The translations under genes and the position numbers were made by a program. From Candidatus Binatia bacterium (GTDB taxonomy: Bacteria > Desulfobacterota > Binatia > UBA9968 > JAJDTQ01): 64,000 bases of DNA. Below the pieces are notes generated by a model, which worked only from the letters and a program-made list of their open reading frames with translations, made no database searches and was not told where the DNA came from. The stretch lies in the NCBI GenBank assembly GCA_951813575.1, contig OX638375.1, forward strand, positions 3,425,042-3,489,041, in the 5' to 3' direction. Positions 44,763-54,518 of the stretch are shown in pieces (position 1 is the stretch's first letter; every line of letters starts with the position of its first letter).

Positions 44763-46538
44763 ATGAAGTTGACCGGGTCGGAAATATTTGTGGAGTCGCT
44801 CAAGCGCGAGGGAGTGAAGACGATCTTCGGCATTCCCGGCGGAGTGGTCCTCAAGCTGTTTGACGTCCTGCACCAGCAGAAAGACGTCGAGGTTATCCTG
44901 ACCCGGCACGAGCAGGGCGCGATCCACATGGCCGAGGGCTACGGCAAGGCTACCGGCAAGGCGGGTGTCGCGCTGGTGACCTCGGGTCCGGGCATGACCA
45001 ACATCGTCACGGGCCTCCAGGACGCCATGATGGACTCGGTCCCGCTGGTGGCATTCACCGGGCAGGTCCCCACCAGCCTCATCGGCAACGACGCGTTCCA
45101 GGAAGCCGACAACATCGGCATCAGCCGTCCCTGCACCAAGCACAACGTCCTGGTGAAGGACGTGGCCGATCTCGCGGCCACCATCAAGGAAGCCTTCTAC
45201 ATCGCCAACACCGGCCGCCCCGGCCCGGTGCTGGTGGACATCCCCAAGGACGTGAGCACCGAGTCGGCCGAATTCCACTATCCCGACAAGGTCGACCTCC
45301 GGGGGTACCGCCCCACGGTGTCCGGCAACCGTTACCAGATCAAGCAGGCGGCGGGCGAGATCCTGAAGGCCAAGCGGCCGGTCATCTATGTCGGCGGCGG
45401 GGCGATTTTTTCCGGGGCCGCCAACGAGGTCAGGGAGTTCGCGGAGCTGACGCAGATCCCGGTGACCATGACGGTCATGGGGCTGGGCGCTTTCCCGGGA
45501 ACGCATGCGCTGTGCATGGGGATGCTCGGCATGCACGGCACCTACTGCGCCAACATGGCCATGCACGAGGCGGATCTTCTCATCGCCGTGGGCGCGCGCT
45601 TTGACGACCGCGTCACCGGCAAGCTGTCGGAGTTCTCGCCCAGGGCCCGGGTCATCCATATCGACATCGATCCCACCTCCATCAAGAAGAACGTCCATGC
45701 CCACATTCCCATCGTGGGCGACGTGAAGACGGTGTTGCGCGAACTGGTGGGCGTGCTGAGCTCCATGGACGGCAATCCCGCCAGCGTCAAGGCGCAACGG
45801 CGGCCGTGGCAAAAGCAGGTGAACGACTGGGCCGGCGCGCATCCGCTGTCCTACCAGCAAGAGGGCAAGAAAGAGACCAAGCCCCAGTACGTCATCGAGA
45901 AGGCGTACGAGCTCACGAAGCACAAGGCCATCGTCGTCACCGACGTGGGCCAGCACCAGATGTGGGCGGCGCAGTACTTCAGGGGCGCCCAACAGCGCAC
46001 CTTCCTCACCTCGGGTGGGCTCGGCACCATGGGATTCGGGTTCCCGGCCGCCATCGGCGCGCAGAAGGCCTATCCCAACAAGACCGTGCTCTGCATCACC
46101 AGCGAGGGCAGCTTCCAGATGAACCTCCAGGAATTGGCCGTGGCCGCCATCTACAAGCTGCCGGTGAAGATCATCCTGCTCAACAACCAGTTCCACGGCA
46201 TGGTGCGGCAATGGCAGGACCTGTTCTACGAGGGGCGCTACGCCTCCAGCGACCTGGGCACCACCCCCGACTTCGTGAAGCTGGCGGAAGCCTACGGCAT
46301 CCTCGGTCTTCAGTCGGACGGCCCCGCGGATGTGGAGGCGGTGTTGAAGGAGGGGTTCAAGCACAAGGGTCCGGTGTTGATGAACTTCGCCATAGACCGG
46401 TTCGAGAACTGCTATCCGATGATCCCGGCAGGCGGGGCTCATCACGAGATGGTGCTGGAGGATCCGCCGCACATGAAGACCGCGCGCAAGGGCTCGCGGA
46501 AAAAGGGAGAGGATGCGGACGCCGTGCTGCCGGCGTAG
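44763..46538 (+). CDS. ilvB: Acetolactate synthase, large subunit
   Basis: TPP/FAD enzyme making acetolactate for valine/leucine or acetohydroxybutyrate for isoleucine. 591 residues; catalytic Glu50 in LTRHEQGAIHMAEGYG, and the C-terminal TPP domain with SGGLGTMGFGFPAAIGA and NNQFHGMVRQWQ. The usual TPP-motif GDGSF is S447-E448-G449-SFQMN here: the metal-binding Asp is replaced by Glu. ATG at 44763 after GGGGGAGAG. Functions with ilvN, 11 nt downstream. Confidence 0.94.
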   Translation: MKLTGSEIFVESLKREGVKTIFGIPGGVVLKLFDVLHQQKDVEVILTRHEQGAIHMAEGYGKATGKAGVALVTSGPGMTNIVTGLQDAMMDSVPLVAFTGQVPTSLIGNDAFQEADNIGISRPCTKHNVLVKDVADLAATIKEAFYIANTGRPGPVLVDIPKDVSTESAEFHYPDKVDLRGYRPTVSGNRYQIKQAAGEILKAKRPVIYVGGGAIFSGAANEVREFAELTQIPVTMTVMGLGAFPGTHALCMGMLGMHGTYCANMAMHEADLLIAVGARFDDRVTGKLSEFSPRARVIHIDIDPTSIKKNVHAHIPIVGDVKTVLRELVGVLSSMDGNPASVKAQRRPWQKQVNDWAGAHPLSYQQEGKKETKPQYVIEKAYELTKHKAIVVTDVGQHQMWAAQYFRGAQQRTFLTSGGLGTMGFGFPAAIGAQKAYPNKTVLCITSEGSFQMNLQELAVAAIYKLPVKIILLNNQFHGMVRQWQDLFYEGRYASSDLGTTPDFVKLAEAYGILGLQSDGPADVEAVLKEGFKHKGPVLMNFAIDRFENCYPMIPAGGAHHEMVLEDPPHMKTARKGSRKKGEDADAVLPA

Positions 46539-46549
46539 GGGTTTGGCGG

Positions 46550-47029
46550 ATGGAACACATCATTTCGGTTCTGGTTGAGAACAAGGCGGGTGTGCTCGCA
46601 CGGGTGGCCGGCCTGTTCAGCGCGCGGAACTACAACATCGAGAGTCTTTCGGTGGCGCCTACCCCGGATTCCACCATCTCCATGATCACGATCGTGACCT
46701 CCGGCGAGGAGCTCATCATCGAGCAGATCATGAAGCAGCTCAACAAGGTCATCGAGGTGCTCAAGGTGGTCGACCTGACCGAAGAGGACCACATCGACCG
46801 GGAGACGGCGCTCATCAAGATCGGGGCCAAGCAGTCGCATCGGGACGAGGCCATTCGAATCGCGCAAATCTTCCGCGCCAACATCGTCGACTCGACGCCG
46901 CAGACCTATACCCTCGAGGTGTCGGGAGACTCCGGCAAGATCCACGCGGTGATCAACCTGTTGAAGCCCATGGGCATCAAGGAGATCGTCCGCACCGGCC
47001 GGATCGCCATCGCGCGCGAATCCGCGTAA
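46550..47029 (+). CDS. ilvN: Acetolactate synthase, regulatory small subunit
   Basis: Feedback-sensing subunit of acetolactate synthase. 159 residues; ACT domain at the N-terminus (ISVLVENKAGVLARVAGLFSAR, NYNIESLSV) and the C-terminal ALS_ss domain. Binds valine in this family. Confidence 0.95.
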   Translation: MEHIISVLVENKAGVLARVAGLFSARNYNIESLSVAPTPDSTISMITIVTSGEELIIEQIMKQLNKVIEVLKVVDLTEEDHIDRETALIKIGAKQSHRDEAIRIAQIFRANIVDSTPQTYTLEVSGDSGKIHAVINLLKPMGIKEIVRTGRIAIARESA

Positions 47030-47089
47030 CCCGATCCGGTGGGCTGCGCCGGACTTCCGGACCAACAGCACGAAACAGGGAGGTTTATC

Positions 47090-48106
47090 ATGCAGGTCTA
47101 CTATGACCAGGACGCGGATCTGAGCCGGATCCGCGACCGCAAGGTCACGGTGCTCGGTTACGGCAGCCAGGGGCACGCGCACGCCAGCAATCTGCGCGAC
47201 TCGGGCGTGGACGTGGTGGTGGGGCTGAGGCGCGACAGCGCGTCCTGGGCCAAGGCGGCGGATGCCGGCCTGACGGTCATGGAGACGGCTGAGGCCGCAG
47301 AAGCGGGCGACGTGGTCATGGTGCTGCTGCCCGACGAGCTTCAGGGCGACGTCTACCGGGACGTCATCCGGCCCGGCCTCAAGCCGGGCAACTACCTGGC
47401 CTTCGGGCACGGCTTCAACATCCACTTCAAGCGCGTGGTGCCTCCCGAGGACGTCAACGTCTTCATGGTGGCGCCCAAGGGGCCGGGCCACTTGGTGCGA
47501 AGCGAGTTCGAGCGGGGCAGGGGAGTGCCGTGCCTGCTGGCCGTCGAGCAGGATCCCACCGGAGACACCACGTCGGTGGGTCTGGCCTATGCCGCCGCCA
47601 TCGGCGGCGCCCGCGCCGCGGTCATCGAGACCAGCTTCAAGGACGAGACGGAAACGGATCTGTTCGGCGAGCAGACGGTGCTGTGCGGCGGCCTGACGTC
47701 GCTGATCCAGGCCGGCTACGAAACCCTGGTGGACGCGGGCTATCCGCCCGAGATGGCCTACTTCGAGTGCTGCCACGAGGTCAAGCTGATCGTCGACCTG
47801 ATATACGAGGGCGGTTTGGCCAACATGCGCTATTCGGTGAGCAACACCGCGGAGTACGGCGACCTCACCCGCGGCAGCCGGATCGTGGACGACGGGACGC
47901 GCAAGGTCATGAAAGAGATCCTGGCGGACATCCAGTCGGGAAAGTTCGCCGACGAGTGGATGAACGAGCACCGCGCCGGCTCCCCGCGCTTCAACGAGCT
48001 GCGCCAGACCTCCCGGAGCCACCCCATCGAGAAGGTGGGCGAGCAGCTCCGGTCCATGATGCCGTGGCTGGCCGAGAACCGGCTGGTGGACAAGAGCAAG
48101 AACTGA
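47090..48106 (+). CDS. ilvC: Ketol-acid reductoisomerase (class I)
   Basis: Isomerises and reduces acetolactate with NADPH. 338 residues, class I length; [32 protein letters not shown] (NADPH-specific Arg), FGHGFNIHF, and the knotted C-terminal domain with [12 protein letters not shown] and [24 protein letters not shown] stands before the ATG at 47090. Confidence 0.96.
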   Translation: MQVYYDQDADLSRIRDRKVTVLGYGSQGHAHASNLRDSGVDVVVGLRRDSASWAKAADAGLTVMETAEAAEAGDVVMVLLPDELQGDVYRDVIRPGLKPGNYLAFGHGFNIHFKRVVPPEDVNVFMVAPKGPGHLVRSEFERGRGVPCLLAVEQDPTGDTTSVGLAYAAAIGGARAAVIETSFKDETETDLFGEQTVLCGGLTSLIQAGYETLVDAGYPPEMAYFECCHEVKLIVDLIYEGGLANMRYSVSNTAEYGDLTRGSRIVDDGTRKVMKEILADIQSGKFADEWMNEHRAGSPRFNELRQTSRSHPIEKVGEQLRSMMPWLAENRLVDKSKN

Positions 48107-48144
48107 CGCGGGCTACCGCCCGAGAGGGGCAAGGGAGACACTCC

Positions 48145-48756
48145 ATCGGCATCGCCAGAGAAGGTTACCGGTTCGTTTTCGCCGCGCTGGGGCTGGCGGC
48201 CGCGGCGTTGGCCGTGGGCTGGCTTGCCGCGGGCGCGGTGCTGGCTGCCATCGCCGTGGCGGTGGCGGCGTTCTTCCGCGATCCGGAACGGGTGGCGCCC
48301 GACGGGGAAGGAATTGTCGTGTCGCCGGCGGACGGCAAGGTCGTGGACGTCGGCGAGGCCTCCGAGGCCGGCGACCGCAGGCTCAGCATCTTCCTGTCGC
48401 CCCTGGACGTGCACATCAACCGGGCGCCCATGAAGGGGCGGGTGGCGGATGTCCGCTATCAGACGGGACACTTCCTGGCGGCCTACAAGGGCAAGGCGTC
48501 GGACGAGAACGAGCGCAACGCCATCGAGCTGGTGGACGATGCCGGAAGGACACTCCGCATCGTCCAGATCGCCGGCTTCCTCGCGCGGCGGATCGTCTGC
48601 TACGTCGGCCGCGGCGATTCGTTGAAACGGGGCGAACGTTTTGGCATGATCATGTTCGGCTCCCGGGTGGACCTCCATCTCCCGGGGGACGCCGCCATTG
48701 AGGTGCAGGCTGGCCAGCGGGTCCGCGGCGGCGAGACCATCGTGGCCAGACTCTGA
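48145..48756 (+). CDS. psd: Phosphatidylserine decarboxylase proenzyme, apparent ATC start
   Basis: Pyruvoyl enzyme making phosphatidylethanolamine. The frame runs IGIAREGYRFVF, a membrane anchor, AAFFRDPERVAPDGEGIVVSPADGKVVDVG, HINRAPMKG and the cleavage site MFGSR (Gly-Ser; the Ser becomes the pyruvoyl group). There is no ATG, GTG or TTG before the conserved IAREGY; the best start is ATC at 48145, 6 nt after AAGGGAGA. Starting later at TTG/GTG would remove the anchor. 203 residues; forms a pair with pssA. Confidence 0.88.
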   Translation: MGIAREGYRFVFAALGLAAAALAVGWLAAGAVLAAIAVAVAAFFRDPERVAPDGEGIVVSPADGKVVDVGEASEAGDRRLSIFLSPLDVHINRAPMKGRVADVRYQTGHFLAAYKGKASDENERNAIELVDDAGRTLRIVQIAGFLARRIVCYVGRGDSLKRGERFGMIMFGSRVDLHLPGDAAIEVQAGQRVRGGETIVARL

Positions 48757-48770
48757 CCGCCGAGGGGTTC

Positions 48771-49607
48771 ATGGAACGTTCCGAGAAGGGCGACGCGCCG
48801 TTCAAGAAGGTTCGCCTGATTCCTCCGGGGAAGATTCGGCGCCGCCGCTTGAGGCGGCGGAATCCGTCCAACCGGATTCGCCGGGGCATGTACCTCCTGC
48901 CCAGTCTTATCACCGCGGGCAATCTCCTGTGCGGCGTGTTCGCGATCTTCGTGGCCTTCAACGGCGAGTACCATATGGCGGCGATGTTGATCGTGGCCGC
49001 CACCCTGCTGGACGGGGTCGACGGCGCCGTGGCGCGTCTGACCCACACCACCAGCCAGTTCGGCGTCGAGTTCGATTCCCTGGCCGACGTGGTCTCCTTC
49101 GGCGTGGCGCCGGCCGCGCTGGTTTACGTGTCCGCGCTGGCTCCCTGGGGGACTTGGGGCGGCCTCGGCGCGGCGCTGTTCGCGGTTTGCGGCGCGCTGC
49201 GGCTGGCACGCTTCAACGTCCAGACCCTGACCGCGGAAAAGAGCTACTTCACCGGTTTGCCGATCCCCGCGGCCGCCGCCATGGTCGCGGCCACCATCTT
49301 CATGTACCGGATGCTGGGGCTCGAGGGCACAGGCAGCAAGCCGGTGGTCTTCACCGTCATCGCCTGTGTTCTGGCCGGCCTCATGGTAAGCAACTTCCGC
49401 TATTTCAGCCTGAAACAGCACCACTTCAAGAAACGCAGCACCATTTGGCTGTTGCTTTCCGCGCTGGCAGTCATTATACTGACCATCGCTATGTGGCAGA
49501 TCGTGCTGTTCTCGGCGTTATTGGCCTACACCCTATCGGGCCCCTTACTGGGGCTGCTCGCCGTGCGGAAGCGACGGAGGGAAGCGCAGGCACTCTTACA
49601 AGCCTGA
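48771..49607 (+). CDS. pssA: CDP-diacylglycerol-serine O-phosphatidyltransferase
   Basis: Makes phosphatidylserine, the substrate of Psd upstream. 278 residues: an Arg-rich cytoplasmic N-terminus, then about seven membrane segments and the CDP-alcohol motif DGVDGAVAR...GVEFDSLADVVSFG. ATG at 48771. Followed by a small ORF and terminator before leuA. Confidence 0.94.
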   Translation: MERSEKGDAPFKKVRLIPPGKIRRRRLRRRNPSNRIRRGMYLLPSLITAGNLLCGVFAIFVAFNGEYHMAAMLIVAATLLDGVDGAVARLTHTTSQFGVEFDSLADVVSFGVAPAALVYVSALAPWGTWGGLGAALFAVCGALRLARFNVQTLTAEKSYFTGLPIPAAAAMVAATIFMYRMLGLEGTGSKPVVFTVIACVLAGLMVSNFRYFSLKQHHFKKRSTIWLLLSALAVIILTIAMWQIVLFSALLAYTLSGPLLGLLAVRKRRREAQALLQA

Positions 49608-49682
49608 ATGAAAACGAACCTCAGCTTGCTTGATCCAAACTCCCGCCGGACTCTCCGCGGGAGTTTTTTTTTGAGGAGGTAG
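49608..49682 (+). CDS. Candidate leucine-leader peptide before leuA
   Basis: A 24-codon ORF starts directly after the pssA stop (TGAATG) and reads MKTNLSLLDPNSRRTLRGSF and on. Leu codons are at positions 5, 7, 8, 16 and 22. It runs through the terminator stem and ends 3 nt before the leuA ATG. The last codons contain the leuA ribosome-binding site GAGGAGG, so translation may be coupled. It resembles amino-acid leader peptides but could be a chance ORF. Confidence 0.35.
   Translation: MKTNLSLLDPNSRRTLRGSFFLRR
49638..49672 (+). terminator. Intrinsic terminator between pssA and leuA
   Basis: AACTCCCGC (49638-49646) pairs with GCGGGAGTT (49657-49665), loop of ten bases, followed by a T-run to 49672. 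It stands only 1 nt before the leuA ribosome-binding site, so it would block transcription into leuA unless it is antiterminated or leuA has an internal promoter; hence an attenuator is plausible. Confidence 0.85.
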
Positions 49683-49685
49683 AAC

Positions 49686-51242
49686 ATGGGCGCCAGCAAC
49701 ATCGTGAACATTTTCGATACGACCCTGAGGGACGGCGAGCAGTCGCCCGGGGCGAGCATGAACATCGACGAGAAGGTCCTCATCGCCCGTCAACTTGAAA
49801 AGCTGGGGGTGGACGTCATCGAGGCGGGCTTCGCCGCCTCTTCTCCCGGGGACTTCGAGTCCGTGGTGCAGGTGTGCAAGGCCGTCAAGCGCCCCATCGT
49901 GCTGAGCCTGGCGAGAGCGCAGCAGGGCGATATCCGCAAGGCCGTCAAGGCGGTGGAAGGGGCTCGGAAGCCCGGGCTGCACACCTTCATCGCCACCTCC
50001 GACATCCACTTGAAGCACAAGCTCCGGATGTCCCGGGAGGAGGTGCTGGAGTCCGTGGGCACGTCCGTGGTGCAGGCGCGGCGGTATCTGGACTACGTCG
50101 AGTTCTCGGCGGAGGACGCGTCGCGCAGCGACCGCGACTTTCTGGTGGAGGTGTTCAGCGAGGCCATCCGGGCCGGCGCGAAGACCCTGAACATCCCGGA
50201 TACCACGGGCTACGCCATCCCGTCGGAGTTCGGCGAGCTGGTGCGGTACCTGATCGAACACACCGAGGGCTCGGAAAAGGTCACCTGGAGCGCCCACTGC
50301 CACAACGATCTGGGGCTGGCGGTGGCCAACTCGCTGGCGGCGGTGGCCAACGGCGCGCGGCAGGTGGAATGCACGGTGAACGGCATCGGCGAGCGGGCCG
50401 GCAATACCTCCCTGGAAGAGGTGGTCATGGCCCTCAAGACACGGCAGCCGGTGTTCGGTCTCGACACGCGCGTCCACACCGAGCAGATCTATCCCACGTC
50501 GCGTCTGCTGTCCCAGGTCACCGGCATCACGGTGCCGCTCAACAAGCCCATCGTGGGAGACAACGCCTTTGCCCACGAGGCCGGGATCCATCAGGACGGC
50601 GTGCTGAAGCACAAGCTCAACTACGAGATCATGAAGCCCGAGACCGTGGGCATCACCGGCAACCGGCTGGTGATGGGCAAGCACTCCGGGCGCCATGCCT
50701 TCGGCGACAGACTGAAGGATCTCGGCTTCTCGCTCGGCAAGGATGAGGTCAACCGCGCCTTCGAGCGCTTCAAGCAGCTCGCGGACAAGAAGAAAGAGGT
50801 GTTCGACGAGGACATCGAGGCCCTGGTGGCCGACGAGGTGCTGAGGATTCCGAGCCAGCCGGACCGCTACGAGCTGGTGTACATGAACATCGCCTCCAGC
50901 TCGTCCGCGGTGCCGTCGGCCACCGTGCGGCTGCGGGTGGACGGCGAGGAGAAGGTGGCCCACGACACGGGTGACGGGGTGGTGGATGCGTGTTATAAAG
51001 CCATCGCCAGGATCTCGGGCAGCCGCGCGAAGCTGCAGCGCTACTCGGTTTCGAGTGTCACCGGCGGCACCGACGCCCAGGGCGAGGTGTCGTGCATGCT
51101 GCAGGACAAGGACGTCAACATCTCCGGGAAAGGTTCCCATACCGACATCATCATGGCGAGTGCGCTGGCGTACGTGAACGCTCTGAACCGTCTGGAATAT
51201 CGCAAGCGGCACCGTCAGGCATCCGTACAGGGGGGTCCATGA
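49686..51242 (+). CDS. leuA: 2-isopropylmalate synthase
   Basis: First committed step of leucine synthesis. 518 residues: an alpha-IPMS TIM barrel with [33 protein letters not shown] (metal), [16 protein letters not shown], and the C-terminal LeuA allosteric dimer domain that binds leucine. Overlaps leuB by 4 nt. Transcription seems to pass a terminator (49638). Confidence 0.96.
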   Translation: MGASNIVNIFDTTLRDGEQSPGASMNIDEKVLIARQLEKLGVDVIEAGFAASSPGDFESVVQVCKAVKRPIVLSLARAQQGDIRKAVKAVEGARKPGLHTFIATSDIHLKHKLRMSREEVLESVGTSVVQARRYLDYVEFSAEDASRSDRDFLVEVFSEAIRAGAKTLNIPDTTGYAIPSEFGELVRYLIEHTEGSEKVTWSAHCHNDLGLAVANSLAAVANGARQVECTVNGIGERAGNTSLEEVVMALKTRQPVFGLDTRVHTEQIYPTSRLLSQVTGITVPLNKPIVGDNAFAHEAGIHQDGVLKHKLNYEIMKPETVGITGNRLVMGKHSGRHAFGDRLKDLGFSLGKDEVNRAFERFKQLADKKKEVFDEDIEALVADEVLRIPSQPDRYELVYMNIASSSSAVPSATVRLRVDGEEKVAHDTGDGVVDACYKAIARISGSRAKLQRYSVSSVTGGTDAQGEVSCMLQDKDVNISGKGSHTDIIMASALAYVNALNRLEYRKRHRQASVQGGP

Positions 51243-52333
51243 GTCACAAGATAACGGTGCTTCCGGGCGACGGCATCGGCCCGGAAGTGGTGGCCGAAGC
51301 CATGGCCGTGCTGACACAGGCCGGCGACATCTTCGGCTTCAGCACCGACGTGGAGGAGGGGCTGGTGGGCGGCGCGTCCATCGATGCCCACGGAAAACCT
51401 CTCACCGACGAAGTCCTGGCCATGACCAAGGCCAGCGACGCGGTAGTGCTGGGAGCCATGGGCGGACCGAAGTGGGACGGCCTCGACTACTCCATCCGTC
51501 CCGAGCGGGCCTTGCTGGCGTTGCGCCAGGAGTTGGGGTTGTTCGCCAACCTGCGTCCGGTCAAGCTGTTCGCGCCGCTGGCGCAGGCCTCCACCCTCAA
51601 GCCGGAGGTGGTGGAAGGCACGGACCTCATCGTCGTGCGGGAGCTGACCGGCGGCATCTACTTCGGCCAGCCCAAGGGCGTCACGACGGAACCGGACGGC
51701 ACCGAACGGGGCGTCAACACCCTGGTCTACACCACGCCGGAGATCGAGCGGATCGCCCGGGTGGGCTTCGAGGCCGCCCGCAGACGGCGCGGCCGGGTGA
51801 CCTCGGTGGACAAGGCCAACGTGCTGGAATCCACCGAGCTGTGGCGCAAGGTGGTGATACGGGTGCGCGACGAGGAGGGCTATGGCGACGTCGAGCTCGA
51901 CCACGTGCTGGTGGACAACTGCGCGATGCAGCTCATCCGGGACCCCAGGCAGTTCGATGTGATCGTCACCACCAACATGTTCGGAGACATTTTGAGCGAC
52001 GAGGCGGCGATGCTCACGGGTTCCATCGGCATGCTGCCGTCCGCGAGCCTCGGCGGCAAGGTGGGCATGTACGAGCCGGTGCACGGCAGCGCTCCGGACA
52101 TCACCGGGCAGGACAAGGCCAACCCGCTGGCCGCCATCCTCACCGTGGCGCTCATGCTGCGCCACTCCTTTGACCAGGGGGCCGTCGCGGACTGCATCGA
52201 GCAGGCGGTGGAGCGGGTGCTGGAGGCCGGTTACCGCACCCCGGACATCGCCGATGGAAAGGGCTCGCTGGTGGGCTGCAAGGAGATGGGCGCCCTGGTG
52301 CGGCAGGAAATCGCGGCCAGCCGCGCGGCGTGA
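51239..52333 (+). CDS. leuB: 3-isopropylmalate dehydrogenase
   Basis: NAD-dependent oxidative decarboxylase in leucine synthesis. 364 residues; [44 protein letters not shown] and [16 protein letters not shown] overlaps the leuA stop. Confidence 0.97.
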   Translation: MSHKITVLPGDGIGPEVVAEAMAVLTQAGDIFGFSTDVEEGLVGGASIDAHGKPLTDEVLAMTKASDAVVLGAMGGPKWDGLDYSIRPERALLALRQELGLFANLRPVKLFAPLAQASTLKPEVVEGTDLIVVRELTGGIYFGQPKGVTTEPDGTERGVNTLVYTTPEIERIARVGFEAARRRRGRVTSVDKANVLESTELWRKVVIRVRDEEGYGDVELDHVLVDNCAMQLIRDPRQFDVIVTTNMFGDILSDEAAMLTGSIGMLPSASLGGKVGMYEPVHGSAPDITGQDKANPLAAILTVALMLRHSFDQGAVADCIEQAVERVLEAGYRTPDIADGKGSLVGCKEMGALVRQEIAASRAA

Positions 52334-52340
52334 CGCGACC

Positions 52341-53366
52341 ATGACCGGCAAGGAGAAATACAACGTTGCCGTGGTGGGAGCCACCGGGGCGGTAGGCGAG
52401 GAGATGCGGAAGATCCTCGAGGAGCGCTTGTTCCCCGTGGGCACCCTGCGGTTGCTGGCCTCCGAGCGCTCCGCCGGCCAGCGCCTCGATTTCTGCGGCC
52501 GGCAGATCCCGGTGGAAGTGCTGGATGAGGATTCCTTCGAGGACATCGACATCGCGCTGTTCTCGGCGGGCGGGTCGGTGAGCGCCCGCTATGCCCAGGC
52601 GGCGGTGGACGCGGGCGCCGTGGTCATCGACAACACCAGCTACTTCAGGATGGACGACGACGTCCCCCTGGTGGTGCCCGAGGTCAACGCGGACAAGATC
52701 GCCGACCACGCGAACCGGGGCATCATCGCCAACCCCAACTGCTCCACCATCCAGATGGTGGTGGCGCTGAAGCCGCTGTACGACGCCGCGGGCATCAGCC
52801 GCATCGTGGTGTCCACCTACCAGTCGGTTTCCGGGGCCGGGCGGCAGGCCATGGAGGAGCTCGGCAAGCAGACGGCGGCGCTGTTCAACAGCCAGGACGT
52901 CGAGTGCGAGCAGTTCCCGCACCAGATCGCGTTCAACTGCATCCCCCACATCGACACGTTCCTCTCCGACGGCTACACCAAGGAAGAGTGGAAGATGATC
53001 CAGGAGACACGCAAGATCCTGGACGACCCGGAGATCCGCATGACCGCCACCGCAGTGCGGGTGCCGGTGTTCTGCAGCCATTCGGAATCCATCAACGTCG
53101 AGACCCGCAGCAAGCTCTCGGCGGGCGAGGTCCGGGCCATCCTCAGGGAAGCCCCCGGCGTGCTGCTCCAGGACGACCCCGAAGGCAATGACTATCCGCT
53201 CGCCACCGAGGCGGCCGGCAAGGACGCCACCTGCGTGGGGCGCGTCCGCGAGGACGATTCGGTGGAGAACGGCATCAACCTGTGGGTCGTCGCCGACAAC
53301 CTGCGCAAGGGCGCCGCCCTGAACGCCGTGCAGATCGCCGAGATCCTGATCCGGGACTGCCACTGA
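52341..53366 (+). CDS. asd: Aspartate-semialdehyde dehydrogenase
   Basis: Makes aspartate semialdehyde for threonine, methionine and lysine/DAP. 341 residues; VAVVGATGAVGEEM, NPNCSTIQ with catalytic Cys, and VFCSHSESINVE. Follows leuB by 7 nt, a common proteobacterial order. Confidence 0.96.
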   Translation: MTGKEKYNVAVVGATGAVGEEMRKILEERLFPVGTLRLLASERSAGQRLDFCGRQIPVEVLDEDSFEDIDIALFSAGGSVSARYAQAAVDAGAVVIDNTSYFRMDDDVPLVVPEVNADKIADHANRGIIANPNCSTIQMVVALKPLYDAAGISRIVVSTYQSVSGAGRQAMEELGKQTAALFNSQDVECEQFPHQIAFNCIPHIDTFLSDGYTKEEWKMIQETRKILDDPEIRMTATAVRVPVFCSHSESINVETRSKLSAGEVRAILREAPGVLLQDDPEGNDYPLATEAAGKDATCVGRVREDDSVENGINLWVVADNLRKGAALNAVQIAEILIRDCH

Positions 53367-53472
53367 CGCTTCCGCCGAGGAAAGCATTCGGCTCGACCAT
53401 CCCGTCCGTTCCCGAAACCCGTGGACCGTCCGCTCCCGCGCCGGCCCGCGGGCGGCTCCTCAGGAAACCTGC

Positions 53473-54228
53473 ATGAACGTGCGACTGACCCTTGAGTACG
53501 ACGGCACCGAATACCGGGGCTGGCAGGTCCAGTCCGGCGGGCCGACCGTCCAGGGCGTCCTGGAGGAGGCTCTTGCGGTGCTGCTGAGGTGCAAGGTGCG
53601 CGTCCGGGGCTCCGGACGGACCGACGCGGGCGTTCATGCGCTGGGCCAAGTGGCCGATTTCACGTGTCCCGACGGCCGCGACCTCACCCGGCTCCAGCGG
53701 AGCCTCAATGCCCTCACCCCGGACGACATCACGGTGAAGGCCGTCGAGGAAGCGGCCCCATCCTTCGACGCAAGAAGGGATGCGACGAAGCGGATCTACG
53801 AGTACCGGCTCTGGAACCACCCCTGGCGGTCGCCCTTCAACGACCGCTACTCCTGGCATGTCCGGAGGCCGTTGCGCGTCGACGCCATGGGCGAGGCCTT
53901 GGCTGCTCTCGAAGGGGAGCACGACTTCTCGTCCTTCCGCGCCGCCGGCTGCGGCGCCGCCACCGCGATCCGGCGGATCTACCGGAACGAGCTGTACCGT
54001 TGGGAGGACCACTGGGTCTATCGTGTCGAGGCCACCGGTTACCTCCGCCACATGGTGCGGAACATCGTGGGCACCCTGGTGCAGATCGGGCTGAACGAGA
54101 GGGATGCCGGCGATCTGCCGGCGTTGATCGACAGCCGCGACCGTACGCTGGCCGGCCCCACCGCGCCGGCGCGCGGCCTGTTCCTGCTGGAGGTCGTCTA
54201 CGGCCCGCGGTCATCCCGGACCCCCTGA
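53473..54228 (+). CDS. truA: tRNA pseudouridine(38-40) synthase TruA
   Basis: 251 residues; catalytic Asp in GSGRTDAGVHALGQVA, then FSSFRAAGC and GYLRHMVRNIVGTLV. The last six codons lie in a copy of a GC-rich repeat, so its C-terminus may have been altered by repeat insertion. Between asd and leuC in the operon. Confidence 0.95.
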   Translation: MNVRLTLEYDGTEYRGWQVQSGGPTVQGVLEEALAVLLRCKVRVRGSGRTDAGVHALGQVADFTCPDGRDLTRLQRSLNALTPDDITVKAVEEAAPSFDARRDATKRIYEYRLWNHPWRSPFNDRYSWHVRRPLRVDAMGEALAALEGEHDFSSFRAAGCGAATAIRRIYRNELYRWEDHWVYRVEATGYLRHMVRNIVGTLVQIGLNERDAGDLPALIDSRDRTLAGPTAPARGLFLLEVVYGPRSSRTP

Positions 54229-54376
54229 ATCGTCATCCCGGACCCCAATCGTCATCCCGACCCCCCAGCCGTCACCCCGGGCTCGACCCGGGGTCCAGGG
54301 GCGGGGTTTGGGGGTGGTCGGTTCCGTCGCGCCCCTCCTCCCCTCCTGGACCCCGGGTCAAGCCCGGGGTGGCGAT
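54207..54376. repeat. Cluster of GTCATCCCGGACCCC / GTCACCCCGGGCTC repeats
   Basis: Three or four copies of a GTCATCCCGGACCCC unit at about 20-nt spacing (54211, 54232, 54251, 54271) lead to a GTCACCCCGGGCTCGACCC-type element at 54271-54299; an almost exact inverted copy is at 54345-54373 (one mismatch). The two could pair. Further GGTACCC fragments follow to about 54412. The same element is repeated at 56591-56673. No gene is in 54229-54518. Confidence 0.8.
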
Positions 54377-54464
54377 TGGGTACCCAAGGTGACGATGGGG
54401 TACCCTGGATGGCGTTTGGGTGTATTCCGGGCCCGATCCTGTATGACGGCGGCCGGGGCTTCGC

Positions 54465-54493
54465 TTGAATTAGCGCAGGTCGCTGGCTATAAC
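54465..54493 (+). promoter_or_regulatory. Sigma70-type promoter for leuC
   Basis: TTGAAT (54465-54470), 17-bp spacer, TATAAC (54488-54493), then AAGGAGAG before the ATG at 54519. It suggests leuCD have their own promoter after the repeat-filled gap. Confidence 0.65.
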
Positions 54494-54518
54494 TCTTCGC
54501 CAAGGAGAGAACCGATCC

